Part shown: positions 18,427-27,563 of the stretch, in pieces | Position numbering within the stretch: position 1 is the stretch's first letter | How the letters are laid out: each line of letters begins with the position of its first letter | NCBI RefSeq assembly: GCF_000764205.1 | Contig: NZ_JQDZ01000047.1 | Coordinates: 55,593 to 119,592, forward strand | Source of the DNA: Thalassotalea sp. ND16A | GTDB taxonomy: Bacteria > Pseudomonadota > Gammaproteobacteria > Enterobacterales > Alteromonadaceae | Reading direction: 5' to 3' | DNA: 64,000 nucleotides | Program-made: the position numbers and the translations under genes | Notes under the pieces: generated by a model | What the model saw: the letters and a program-made list of their open reading frames with translations, nothing else | Database searches by the model: none | What the model was told of the DNA's origin: nothing

Positions 18427-19677
18427 ATGAACTTTGATACTTTACGTGGTGTAGTTGGGATACTTCTTATCCTCGGGGTTGCATATTTAGCGAGTTCGCA
18501 TAAAAAGAGCATTAACTGGCGCACCGTTGGTGGTGCTTTTACCATACAAGCGTTTTTTGCGGCGCTTGTCCTTTACAGCTCAGCAGGCCGTGCAGCACTG
18601 GAATGGATTTCAACGAAAGTTCAAAATGTCATTGATTATTCTGGTGACGGCATCGCGTTTCTCTTCGGCAATTTAGGCAATGCAGCTTCTTTTACCGAGG
18701 GCGGTATAGGCTTCGTATTTGCCATTCGAGTGTTACCGGTAATAGTATTTTTTTCATCACTTATCGCCGTTCTGTATTACTTAGGTATTATGGACAAAAT
18801 CATCAAGTTTCTTGGTGGCGGTTTAGCCAAATTACTGAAAACCTCTGATCCAGAATCGCTATCAGCTACCGCCAACATTTTTGTCGGTCAAACCGAAGCA
18901 CCGTTAGTCGTACGTCCATTTTTACCAACAATGACTCGCTCTGAACTTTTTGCCGTAATGGTGGGTGGTTTAGCCTCAGTTGCGGGTGCCGTATTGGCAG
19001 GATATGCGTTATTAGGTGTTGAGCTCAAATATTTGATTGCCGCAAGCTTCATGGCCGCCCCTGGTGGCTTACTGATGGCCAAATTTATCATGCCGGAAAC
19101 CGAAGAACCGAAAAATGCGCTTGAGCAAGTGCCCGATGAAGGCCAAGAGAAAGATGCAGTAAACGTAATAGATGCGGCTGCAGAAGGTGCCAGTAAAGGG
19201 ATGATGTTGGCTCTTAATGTGGGTGCCATGTTGATGGCTTTTGTTGCCTTAATCGCCTTGTTAAATGGTCTCATTGGCGGTATTGGCGAGATGGTTGGCG
19301 TTGAAGGACTCACTTTGCAAATGATCTTGGGTTACTTATTCCAACCCATTGCTTATATGTTAGGTGTGCCTTGGGAAGAAGCGTTTCAGGCCGGCAGTTT
19401 TTTAGGACAAAAGCTTATCCTCAATGAATTTGTTGCCTACGCCGATTTTATTCCACTTAAAGACCAGTTAAGTGCCGGTACGCAAGCAATAGTCACTTTT
19501 GCATTGTGTGGCTTTGCCAATTTATCTTCCATCGCCATATTACTCGGCGGCATTGGTTCGCTAGCTCCCAGTCGTAGACACGACATCGCCCAACTAGGTA
19601 TGAAGGCGGTGTTTGCCGCCACTCTTGCCAACTTAATGAGTGCGGCCATTGCCGGCGTATTCATTTCATTAGCGTAA
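18427..19677 (+). CDS. nupC: NupC-type concentrative nucleoside transporter (locus A)
   Basis: Inner-membrane nucleoside symporter of the CNT family, 416 aa with about 10 hydrophobic segments. Family motifs: [13 protein letters not shown] (nucleoside-binding hairpin 1), [13 protein letters not shown], and the C-terminal [30 protein letters not shown] is preceded by AGGTGAATTG; an in-frame TTG lies one codon earlier. Downstream of udk in one operon. It resembles bacterial proton- or sodium-driven CNTs; the coupling ion is not certain from sequence. Locus B encodes a clear paralogue. Confidence 0.93.
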   Translation: MNFDTLRGVVGILLILGVAYLASSHKKSINWRTVGGAFTIQAFFAALVLYSSAGRAALEWISTKVQNVIDYSGDGIAFLFGNLGNAASFTEGGIGFVFAIRVLPVIVFFSSLIAVLYYLGIMDKIIKFLGGGLAKLLKTSDPESLSATANIFVGQTEAPLVVRPFLPTMTRSELFAVMVGGLASVAGAVLAGYALLGVELKYLIAASFMAAPGGLLMAKFIMPETEEPKNALEQVPDEGQEKDAVNVIDAAAEGASKGMMLALNVGAMLMAFVALIALLNGLIGGIGEMVGVEGLTLQMILGYLFQPIAYMLGVPWEEAFQAGSFLGQKLILNEFVAYADFIPLKDQLSAGTQAIVTFALCGFANLSSIAILLGGIGSLAPSRRHDIAQLGMKAVFAATLANLMSAAIAGVFISLA

Positions 19678-19684
19678 TTAACAG

Positions 19685-19712
19685 AAAGCCCGTACTAAGC
19701 GGGCTGTTTTAT
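19685..19712 (+). terminator. terminator of udk-nupC
   Basis: AAGCCCG, loop TACTAAG, CGGGCT followed by GTTTTATTT, 8 bp after the nupC stop codon. Confidence 0.85.
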
Positions 19713-19939
19713 TTAAGGTATACAAGACAAACCAAGATTCAAAGTTTACCGCGATTTAATCACAGACATTTTAAGTGATGATTGGCTTTACCCGTTTGTT
19801 TGGCACACACAATCAAGACATCGACCTTTATAAATAAAAAACAAAATTACCGCTACTTTGCTCTTAACCTTATATATTCAATCTGCTAGTATTCCTCAAC
19901 TATATAGATACTAAACTTGCAGCTTTTCAGGAATTTGTA

Positions 19940-21406
19940 GTGATTAAATCCTTCTCCTCGCCTTTAACCAAAAAAAGTACATTTATTTTAGCCGTTTCAT
20001 TATTCGGCTTAAACGCCGGCGTACAAACAAAAGAAAATGAAACGCCGACTGAGCAACCTAAAAACATCATTATGATAGTTGCCGATGGCATGGGTCCGGT
20101 ATTTCCAACCGCCTATCGCTATTATTTTGATGATGAAAATACGCCATTAGTGGAAAGAACCATTTTTGATCAATTTTATGTCGGCAGTGCCAGCACCTAC
20201 CCTGCAACAGAATCTGGTTATATCTCCACTTCTGTTGCCAGTGGCGCGGCATTGGCTACCGGCAAAAAGAAGACAAACCTGTTTGTTACCGATTCTGCGG
20301 CGAGTGCGACAGCGTTAGCTACCGGGGTAAAAACTTATAATAAAGCCATTGGCGTAGATCAAAATAAAAAACCACAATTAACCGTTTTGGAGTGGGCAAA
20401 AAGTATCGGTAAAAAAACCGGTATCGCGGTAACATCACAAATTGTTCACGCCACCCCAGCCTCATATATCGCCAAAAACGTCAGTCGAAAAAACTACAAC
20501 CCCATTGCCGATGATTACTTTGACTTAAGGGTGAATGGTAAATTTAAAGTCGATGTGATGCTTGGCGGCGGTACCAAATACTTTATCCGTGACGACAGAA
20601 ACTTAAAGGACGAATTTGTTGCCGCGGGTTATCAATATATCGATAGCTATGACCAATTAAGCACCTTAACCCCAGAGCAACCGGTATTAGGCTTGTTTGC
20701 CAAAGATGCACTGCCAGCCGAATTAGACTCGAAACAAAAAAATCGTCTCACTACTTTGGCCAAAACCGCCATTAAGCAATTAGAAAATGAAAACGGTTTC
20801 TTCCTGCTATTAGAAGCCAGTCAGGTTGACTGGGGCGCGCACAGTAATGACATTGCCTATTCCATGGGCGAAATGAAAGACTTGGCGGCAACAATGACGT
20901 ATTTAAAATCTTATGTTGCCAGCAACCCTGACACTCTGGTGGTGCTCACAGCTGATCATAATACCGGAGGTTTTACCATAGGCGCTCGCGGTGTGTATAA
21001 ATGGCAACCTGAATATTTAAAAAATTTCAAATCATCCCCAAATAAAATGGCGAAACGGTTGGCTAAGAAAACTCTGTCAGTTAACAATTTAAGCGATGAA
21101 CTCGGCTTTGCCCTCAAACCTGAGGAGTTAAAACAATTAGAAGTGATTTTGCTTGAACACACTATAGATATTAAAACAAATGCTCTGAGCGAAGACAAAA
21201 ACAAAAAAAACCTAGTTACGCGTTACTATGAATATATAAATAAAATCATAGACTTAAGAACAAATAGTGGTTGGACAACAAAAGGCCATACCGGTATTGA
21301 TGTGCCGGTATACGCCTTTGGTAAAGGCAAAGAAAAGTTTGCTGGCTTTCAGGATAACATTGAAATTGCCGATAAAATATTTGCTTTAATGGGCAAATCA
21401 AATTAA
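19940..21406 (+). CDS. secreted alkaline phosphatase (PhoA family)
   Basis: Periplasmic phosphomonoesterase, 488 aa. Signal peptide about 1-28 (long, lysine-rich n-region). Metal and active-site motifs: IIMIVADGMGP, nucleophile S119 in VTDSAASATALATG, SQVDWGAHSND, LTADHNTGG and TTKGHTGIDVPVYAFG. Start is GTG. Odd: just before the active site, residues 98-110 (SVASGAALATGKK) look like a second, imperfect copy of the DSAASATALATGVK segment, suggesting a local duplication of about 25 residues. It lies downstream of the nucleoside operon and could dephosphorylate nucleotides before uptake, but it has its own promoter region. Confidence 0.92.
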   Translation: MIKSFSSPLTKKSTFILAVSLFGLNAGVQTKENETPTEQPKNIIMIVADGMGPVFPTAYRYYFDDENTPLVERTIFDQFYVGSASTYPATESGYISTSVASGAALATGKKKTNLFVTDSAASATALATGVKTYNKAIGVDQNKKPQLTVLEWAKSIGKKTGIAVTSQIVHATPASYIAKNVSRKNYNPIADDYFDLRVNGKFKVDVMLGGGTKYFIRDDRNLKDEFVAAGYQYIDSYDQLSTLTPEQPVLGLFAKDALPAELDSKQKNRLTTLAKTAIKQLENENGFFLLLEASQVDWGAHSNDIAYSMGEMKDLAATMTYLKSYVASNPDTLVVLTADHNTGGFTIGARGVYKWQPEYLKNFKSSPNKMAKRLAKKTLSVNNLSDELGFALKPEELKQLEVILLEHTIDIKTNALSEDKNKKNLVTRYYEYINKIIDLRTNSGWTTKGHTGIDVPVYAFGKGKEKFAGFQDNIEIADKIFALMGKSN

Positions 21407-21458
21407 CTAACCGCGCTATCATTCTGGTAGTTCGGGATCAGTTCATGTACGAATACAA

Positions 21459-21484
21459 AGGCCTGCAATTTTGCAGGCCTTGTT
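21459..21484. terminator. bidirectional terminator between phosphatase and nhaA
   Basis: AAGGCCTGCA, loop ATTT, TGCAGGCCTT followed by GTTTT; lies between convergent genes. Confidence 0.9.
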
Positions 21485-21559
21485 TTAATTATCGCTAAAT
21501 GATCAATAAATTATCCGACTTGGTATAAAGCAAGCCGATTAAATAACTGCTGGAATAAA

Positions 21560-22765
21560 TTACTCAGCAGCTTTGTTTGGAAGCGAGAATTTTAAAATCA
21601 AATAACCGATTATACCGGAGATTAAGGAACCAATGATTATTCCTAAGCGCTCATCGAACAATTTATCAAAGCCAGTGGATTCAAACGTTAACGAGCCGAT
21701 AAATAAACTCATGGTAAATCCGATACCACATAATGCCGCGGTGCCATAAAGGGCTTTCAGGTTCATACCTGTTGGCAGTTTGGTAAAGTTCAGCTTTATC
21801 GCTAACCAACAAAAGCCAAATACACCGACTTGTTTACCAATGAGTAAACCTAACGCAATGCCTATTGGTACATTGTGCAGCACATCTTCCATGCCCACGC
21901 CTCTTAAACTGATGCCGGCATTGGCAAAAGCAAACACTGGCAGCACAAAAAAAGCGACAACGGCGTGCAGATCATGCTCTAAGCTCTTTAACGGCGAGTA
22001 TTCCGGGTTAGTTTCAGATTTCATAGGGATAAATAATGCCACCAACACCCCGGATAACGTGGCGTGTACACCGGATTTTAGCATTGCCGTCCACATGATA
22101 AGGCCGATCACCATGTACAAACTTCTGGCTTCAATTTTGTACCGATTTAATAAAAACAATATTGGCAAACAACATGCAGAGACAATTAGCCCGGTAATTG
22201 AAATATCGGCGGTATAGAAACAGGCGATAATAATAATGGCACCAATATCATCAAAAATGGCAAGAGAAGTTAAAAATATTTTTACCGAGGTAGGTACACG
22301 TGAGCCAAGCAAGGCTAGAACCCCTAAAGCAAAGGCAATATCCGTTGCCGCCGGAATGGCCCAGCCGTTTATCGCTTGCGGATCATCGTAATTAAAATAC
22401 ACATAAACCAGTGCCGGCACTAACATACCACCAATAGCACCAACCCCAGGTAAAATGATATTGCGTTTATCCGCTAATTCACCCTCAATTAATTCCCGTT
22501 TTAACTCAAGCCCGACCAGGAAGAAGAACACCGCCATTAAGCCATCGTTGATCCACAGCAGTAACGGTTTCGCCACTTCTAAAGGCCCTACCTTTACCGC
22601 GACAGGAATATCTAAAAACAATGCGTAATAATGATCCCAAGAGGAATTGGCAAAAATCATGGCAAGCACTGCGGCCACCATTAAAATAATACCACCTGCC
22701 GATTCGAGTTTAAAAAAGCTGGTGATGAAATTGTCTTGCTGGGTGATGTCTTGCTGGGTGATCAT
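21560..22765 (-). CDS. nhaA: Na+/H+ antiporter NhaA
   Basis: Inner-membrane electrogenic antiporter exporting Na+ or Li+ in exchange for protons. 401 aa with about 12 hydrophobic segments. Diagnostic motifs: LLLWINDGLMAVFFFLVGLE near the N-terminus, IPAATDIAFALGVLALLGSRVP, and the ion-site pair of aspartates in LAIFDDIGAIIII. The N-terminus has a short direct repeat (MITQQDITQQD). Monocistronic; expected in a marine bacterium. Confidence 0.95.
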   Translation of the reverse strand: MITQQDITQQDNFITSFFKLESAGGIILMVAAVLAMIFANSSWDHYYALFLDIPVAVKVGPLEVAKPLLLWINDGLMAVFFFLVGLELKRELIEGELADKRNIILPGVGAIGGMLVPALVYVYFNYDDPQAINGWAIPAATDIAFALGVLALLGSRVPTSVKIFLTSLAIFDDIGAIIIIACFYTADISITGLIVSACCLPILFLLNRYKIEARSLYMVIGLIMWTAMLKSGVHATLSGVLVALFIPMKSETNPEYSPLKSLEHDLHAVVAFFVLPVFAFANAGISLRGVGMEDVLHNVPIGIALGLLIGKQVGVFGFCWLAIKLNFTKLPTGMNLKALYGTAALCGIGFTMSLFIGSLTFESTGFDKLFDERLGIIIGSLISGIIGYLILKFSLPNKAAE

Positions 22766-23354
22766 AGGTCTCCAAACTGATGAATAATAAATGATTTCGG
22801 TTATTTTTTCTTAACAGCCAGATGTTATAGCAAATTTTTGCTAATTAATTAACTTATCCTAGTCCAAATCACAGAAAAGTAAGATAAATGGCGTTAGATA
22901 CGCAAATAGAGTAATCAATAACTCAGTTCAGGTTTTGCCGCTTTGAACTAAACCGATCCCGCCGGAGTTGGGTGTTCCCTGCGAGTTAGAAGTATGAGAT
23001 AGGCCGACGTTCTGAACATCATAATTATAAATCTACAGGCTTAATTCTAAAAGGCCATTGTCAATATCATTCTTTTTAATTTTCTAAACCTGCAAAATTA
23101 CTTCCATCATTATAGAAATGTTACGTTAAAAATATTTTGTTTATGTCAGCGTAATAACGTAAATTTAAAGTAATAATGAGTACGGTGAAAAAATTACCAA
23201 ACAAGATTTGAAACACAGCAAGATATTTTAAATTACATTGCTATCTTTTATAACAGTCACCGCTTGCATTCTTCTTTGGATTACAACAGCCCAAATGCTG
23301 ATGAAAGTGAAATGAATAAATGGATTTTTTATTAATCTCTATTGGAACAGTAAA
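22766..23354. other. 589-bp intergenic region between divergent nhaA and the prenyltransferase gene
   Basis: AT-rich; must hold the promoters of both flanking genes. I checked for ORFs and find none with a convincing start and length. No strong hairpin or tRNA-like element. A short GC-richer patch near 22950-22990 stands out in composition but I cannot assign it. Confidence 0.5.
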
Positions 23355-24245
23355 ATGAAATATAAAGCTGTATTGTTATCAATGAGGTTGCCTTTTTTGC
23401 TACTCACGCCGGTTTGTATTTTATTAGGTGCTAGTGTTGTTATTGCAAGTCCCGAGAAGCTTAATTTTTTATCCTTATCTTTAGCCTTTGTTGGCGCCCT
23501 ATTAGCTCATATTAGTGTTAATACCCTTAATGAATTTTTCGACTTTAACAGTGGTTTAGATCTGATCACCAAAAGAACTGGTTTTAGTGGTGGAAGCGGT
23601 GGCTTACCGCAACAGCCTGAGTTAAGTAAGCATGTTTTAATGCTTGCTGTGATTTGTCTATTTTTGGTTGTTTTAATTGGTGGTTATTTTTATTCTCGTT
23701 ATGGCGCTGAAATTTTGCCTGTTGGTATTTTGGGGCTGCTGATCGTAGTTACTTATACTCAATTGATTAATAAAAGCCCGTTATTATGCTTGATTGCGCC
23801 TGGACTTGGTTTTGGTTTTTTAATGGTGGTAGGTACTCAGTTTGTCTTAGTTGGGCAATATTGGGCTAGTTCTTTGCTGATTGCTGTTATCCCATTTTTT
23901 TTAGTCAATAATTTATTATTGCTTAATCAATATCCTGACATCGAGGCAGATCGAAAAGTTGGTCGTAAACATTTTCCAATAACCTATGGCGTTAAACAAA
24001 GTACCAGAGTGTATGGCGTGTTTTCTTTGGCGAGCATGCTGGCGATTGTTATATATGTTAGTTTTGGCTATCTGCCCGAACTAAGCCTTATCGCTTTAAT
24101 TCCCATGCCTTTAGCGTTATTTTCCTATTCTGGGGCGCTCAAGTATAAACAAGCAATTGGTGAACATCCACAATACCTTGGCGCGAATGTAGCAGTAACT
24201 ATTTTAACGCCTTTATTGTTATCAATTTCGATTATTGCAGGCTAG
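23355..24245 (+). CDS. UbiA-superfamily prenyltransferase (MenA/UbiA-like)
   Basis: Polytopic membrane enzyme, 296 aa, about 8-9 hydrophobic segments. The two aspartate-rich Mg-diphosphate motifs are present: NTLNEFFDFNSGLD (about 57-70) and NQYPDIEADRKVGRKHFPI (about 194-212). The latter (DxEADRxxGR) resembles MenA, which attaches a polyprenyl chain to dihydroxynaphthoate, but a paralogue with another acceptor cannot be excluded. Its stop lies 46 bp from the convergent porin gene of the Mtr cluster. That neighbourhood makes a quinone-related role plausible but unproven. Confidence 0.82.
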   Translation: MKYKAVLLSMRLPFLLLTPVCILLGASVVIASPEKLNFLSLSLAFVGALLAHISVNTLNEFFDFNSGLDLITKRTGFSGGSGGLPQQPELSKHVLMLAVICLFLVVLIGGYFYSRYGAEILPVGILGLLIVVTYTQLINKSPLLCLIAPGLGFGFLMVVGTQFVLVGQYWASSLLIAVIPFFLVNNLLLLNQYPDIEADRKVGRKHFPITYGVKQSTRVYGVFSLASMLAIVIYVSFGYLPELSLIALIPMPLALFSYSGALKYKQAIGEHPQYLGANVAVTILTPLLLSISIIAG

Positions 24246-24290
24246 TTATTGTTCATTCAACCGGACAATATAACGGACCCTTTCGCAAAA

Positions 24291-26441
24291 CTAGAACTGA
24301 TAAGTCATTCCAGCAGTCAGTCTATAGGCATCGTAGTTATAACTTGATAAACCGTTGCCAAGTACATTGACCATGCGATCTATGTCATATTCAAATCGCC
24401 AGTCTTGTTCGTCAAATTGTTGATACAAAAGATCAAAATGCAAGTTCAAAACCGGTGAATAGATATAATCTGCGTATACTTTGATGTCATGAGAATTAAC
24501 CACCAGTTCGTTGTGACTGTTACTGCTCGATAATGAAGGTGTCTTTACCTGTGTTGTACCAATAGCATATGAGTAGCTGTAATCCATTCCCATGGTAAGT
24601 TTACCATCCGATAGCTTTTCAGCCATTAGATTTATACCAGCACTATCTGATTTGTCATCTTGGTTACTTAACCAATCAACCTGATTGAACCAATAACTGC
24701 CTTGGCTAATATTATCTTGCCATTGTTTATGTGTATAAATGAGCAATGATAGGTGTTTGTTAAATGATGTGCTCATTGACAGGTCAACGCCACGGCGTTT
24801 ACTTTCAATTAACCCTATGTCGGTTTTTTGATATTTATCCCGTGAAAAGTAAGCCTGAAGATTTACTTCTGAATTCACCAAGATATTTGTTTCGGCGTTA
24901 CTAAACGGACTAAAAGATAATCTGCCCTTAGCTTGTTCTCGTTCTCTATCTGCTTGATAATATTTTTGTAATGCTAATGCATCACTAATCGGTGTTGTCT
25001 GATCTGTGCGATTATAAAGTGAGCCATCACGAAACTCCCGTGATAACTCAACACTGACGGCATTAAAAGGGGCAAGTCGAGTAGCAACCTTGAACCAATA
25101 CTTTTCATTTTTAGTTTTCTTTCTATCTTGTAAATCACGTTCTCGTTGATCTAATTGCCAGCCAAAAGTTAACTGCGATCCTATAGCAAAACGATACTGG
25201 CTGTATAAATTGATTTTAGTTTTCTTGAAGTTATATGGCCGATTTGAAGCGACATCGTCCAATACCACACTGTCAGTGTACACATATTGATATTCATTAC
25301 TTTGTGTGTTGTTGTCACGATCGTCTAAATGATAATTTAATGTTATTTTCCATTTGTTTTCGGTTTTATACTGTACCTTGATATGGCCTGATAAAGTGCC
25401 TACTACTGCATTTAAATGGTTTGACGGCAGCATATTAATGGATAATAGAGGATTATTACTATAAGGTAAAAACGATTCTTTTTGCCTCAGCTGTCCATAA
25501 TTCAACCGAGCCTGAAGGCTTAAATTATTCTTGTGATAGTTGCCGAATAAACTTATTTGATCAAATTGATTATCTGGCGCGGTAGATAATTGGCCACCGT
25601 CTGCACCACCAAATAACACTGAGTAGGGGCTATGCCAGTTTATTACCGAGCGTTTATTATTAAAGTCACTTTTATAATAATTTAACAACAGCGAACCATA
25701 TTCATAGACAAAGTAACTGCCAACATCAAACTGCTGATGATTTTGGTCAACCCCTGTTGGTAATATCACTACTTTGTTAAGAATATTGCCGCTGGTGCTA
25801 TTTGTGCCTTGTTTATTTTGGGTTTGAACATCAATATAACCTTGCCAATTTTTGTCAAATTGTTTATCTACCGTTAGTCGCCAAGATTCTCTTTCAATTT
25901 GTTGAGAAAAGTTAGCAAAAAGCTCACTTGGCATCTGGGATGTTGTTGCAACTCGCTGCCAGTTATCTGCTAATGCTAATGACGCGCCACCAGCGTTAGT
26001 ATATGGCGTTAGTGCTGAGTCATGGCCAAACTGGTTTAGTGTTGCATAATTTAATACCACTTTGTAAGCAGCTGCTTTTGCAGCAAGCAATGTTACGCTG
26101 CTGTTGTCTTTGCCTATTCCTTTGGCAAACAAGCGGTAATGTCTACCTTGTGTTCTCTTATCTATGTCAGCGTCTATATGACCTGAACCGCCTTCACTGT
26201 TATCACCGATGTCGGTGGAAAAACGGCCATTATTATCTTGCGTATTGCTCAAATTGGCTGTTATTTTTACAACGGTGTCTGGTATGACCGTACAATATTT
26301 ACAAAGCCATTTATCTTTGTTAATTTTATCTGTATTTGCATCTTTTAAGCTAAAGCCATCGGCTAGAGAACTCGCGCTGAAACAAAGAAAAATAGCAAGA
26401 GTAAGGCTATTAAGGAGCGGCTTATGTTTAGATTTCTTCAT
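24291..26441 (-). CDS. mtrB: MtrB/PioB-family outer-membrane beta-barrel
   Basis: 716 aa. Signal peptide about 1-27. The mature N-terminus carries CKYC (C47, C50), the paired-cysteine motif typical of Shewanella MtrB, followed by a long beta-barrel with alternating polar/aromatic strands and a terminal Phe (AGMTYQF). MtrB forms the sheath that lets the periplasmic decaheme cytochrome meet the surface cytochrome across the outer membrane. AAGGAGT precedes ATG. Third gene of the surface cytochrome / decaheme / porin operon; spacing to the decaheme gene is 17 bp. Confidence 0.9.
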   Translation of the reverse strand: MKKSKHKPLLNSLTLAIFLCFSASSLADGFSLKDANTDKINKDKWLCKYCTVIPDTVVKITANLSNTQDNNGRFSTDIGDNSEGGSGHIDADIDKRTQGRHYRLFAKGIGKDNSSVTLLAAKAAAYKVVLNYATLNQFGHDSALTPYTNAGGASLALADNWQRVATTSQMPSELFANFSQQIERESWRLTVDKQFDKNWQGYIDVQTQNKQGTNSTSGNILNKVVILPTGVDQNHQQFDVGSYFVYEYGSLLLNYYKSDFNNKRSVINWHSPYSVLFGGADGGQLSTAPDNQFDQISLFGNYHKNNLSLQARLNYGQLRQKESFLPYSNNPLLSINMLPSNHLNAVVGTLSGHIKVQYKTENKWKITLNYHLDDRDNNTQSNEYQYVYTDSVVLDDVASNRPYNFKKTKINLYSQYRFAIGSQLTFGWQLDQRERDLQDRKKTKNEKYWFKVATRLAPFNAVSVELSREFRDGSLYNRTDQTTPISDALALQKYYQADREREQAKGRLSFSPFSNAETNILVNSEVNLQAYFSRDKYQKTDIGLIESKRRGVDLSMSTSFNKHLSLLIYTHKQWQDNISQGSYWFNQVDWLSNQDDKSDSAGINLMAEKLSDGKLTMGMDYSYSYAIGTTQVKTPSLSSSNSHNELVVNSHDIKVYADYIYSPVLNLHFDLLYQQFDEQDWRFEYDIDRMVNVLGNGLSSYNYDAYRLTAGMTYQF

Positions 26442-26458
26442 GCTTGTACTCCTTAATT

Positions 26459-27469
26459 TTAACGTTTAAATGTTTGACCCGCAGGGTGATTACTGCCATG
26501 CACCAGGCTATGACAATTCATACAATTTTGGCCTAAAGCGAATACACTTTGTGTTGTTCTAACAAATTCATTTCCGCCTACCGCAGTTGATGGATGATCG
26601 GCCGGGGTATGACAATCTTGGCATAGTTGCGGGGTGCGTTGTTTAAGTAAGTTGGCATTGATAGAGCCATGTGAGTCATGGCAAATACTACAATCTTCGG
26701 CCACAGGTGCATGTTCCCACAACAATGGACCTCGTTTCTCGGTGTGACATTGGTAACAAGTTTCATTTATGGATGGACGTTTCAACTCATGTTCGGCAAA
26801 TGAACCATGCGGATTATGACAATCAGAACAGGTCATTTGGCCCCATTTTAATGGGTGACTCGATCGTTTATTTAGCGCATGTAATTGCTCTTTATGGCAG
26901 TTACCGCATACTTGATTTTGTTGTTGTTTTAATAGGATGGGATCTTGAGCGTGATGTACTTGATGACAAGATGCGCAAGGTACTTGTTCATCCTGATGTG
27001 AACTTCCTCGCCACGACAGTCGTTGCCTATCTTCATGACAACTTAAACATACGCTATTCTGTTTATCGGCATCAACTAAGGATTTCTCACCAAAGGTGAT
27101 CATCGGCTCTCTCAGCTTACCTTTGCGCACTCTATTAGTATGTTTACCCGCTGGTCCGTGGCAAGCTTCACACTGTAAACCGGTAAATGGAGAATTTTCG
27201 ACATCTTGACGGCCGTGAACATTATCGAATATCGCCATGGCATTGTTCTCAGATTCACCATCGTGGCACTTAAGACAACTGTCTGCACCTTTTTTGGAAT
27301 ATTTGCCTTGGTTGAATTTTTTTACCAACAAGGTGTCAAGTTGCTCAGCGGTTAGTGGCGGGATTGCCTCTTGGGTTTTTGTATTTTTTACATTGGTAGC
27401 AAAACTCTGCGCTGACAATAATGGGGTTATCAATATTATCGTCAAAAAAGCAGCAAAAATTTTACCCAT
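26459..27469 (-). CDS. mtrA: MtrA/DmsE-family periplasmic decaheme cytochrome c
   Basis: 336 aa with a signal peptide (about 1-24). Ten CxxCH heme motifs are visible in order: CLKCH, CEACH, CLSCH, CASCH, CGNCH, CSDCH, CYQCH, CSICH, CQDCH and CMNCH, in the spacing of the MtrA family. It carries electrons from inner-membrane or periplasmic donors through the outer-membrane barrel to the surface cytochrome. Middle gene of the operon. Confidence 0.95.
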   Translation of the reverse strand: MGKIFAAFLTIILITPLLSAQSFATNVKNTKTQEAIPPLTAEQLDTLLVKKFNQGKYSKKGADSCLKCHDGESENNAMAIFDNVHGRQDVENSPFTGLQCEACHGPAGKHTNRVRKGKLREPMITFGEKSLVDADKQNSVCLSCHEDRQRLSWRGSSHQDEQVPCASCHQVHHAQDPILLKQQQNQVCGNCHKEQLHALNKRSSHPLKWGQMTCSDCHNPHGSFAEHELKRPSINETCYQCHTEKRGPLLWEHAPVAEDCSICHDSHGSINANLLKQRTPQLCQDCHTPADHPSTAVGGNEFVRTTQSVFALGQNCMNCHSLVHGSNHPAGQTFKR

Positions 27470-27563
27470 AGTTTGAACTCTTTATTTATTAAATACGAGA
27501 TGCACCAGGTTAAACTACAATAGGCTAAATATAAAAACCTGGCCTTTACGCTTTCACCGTTGA

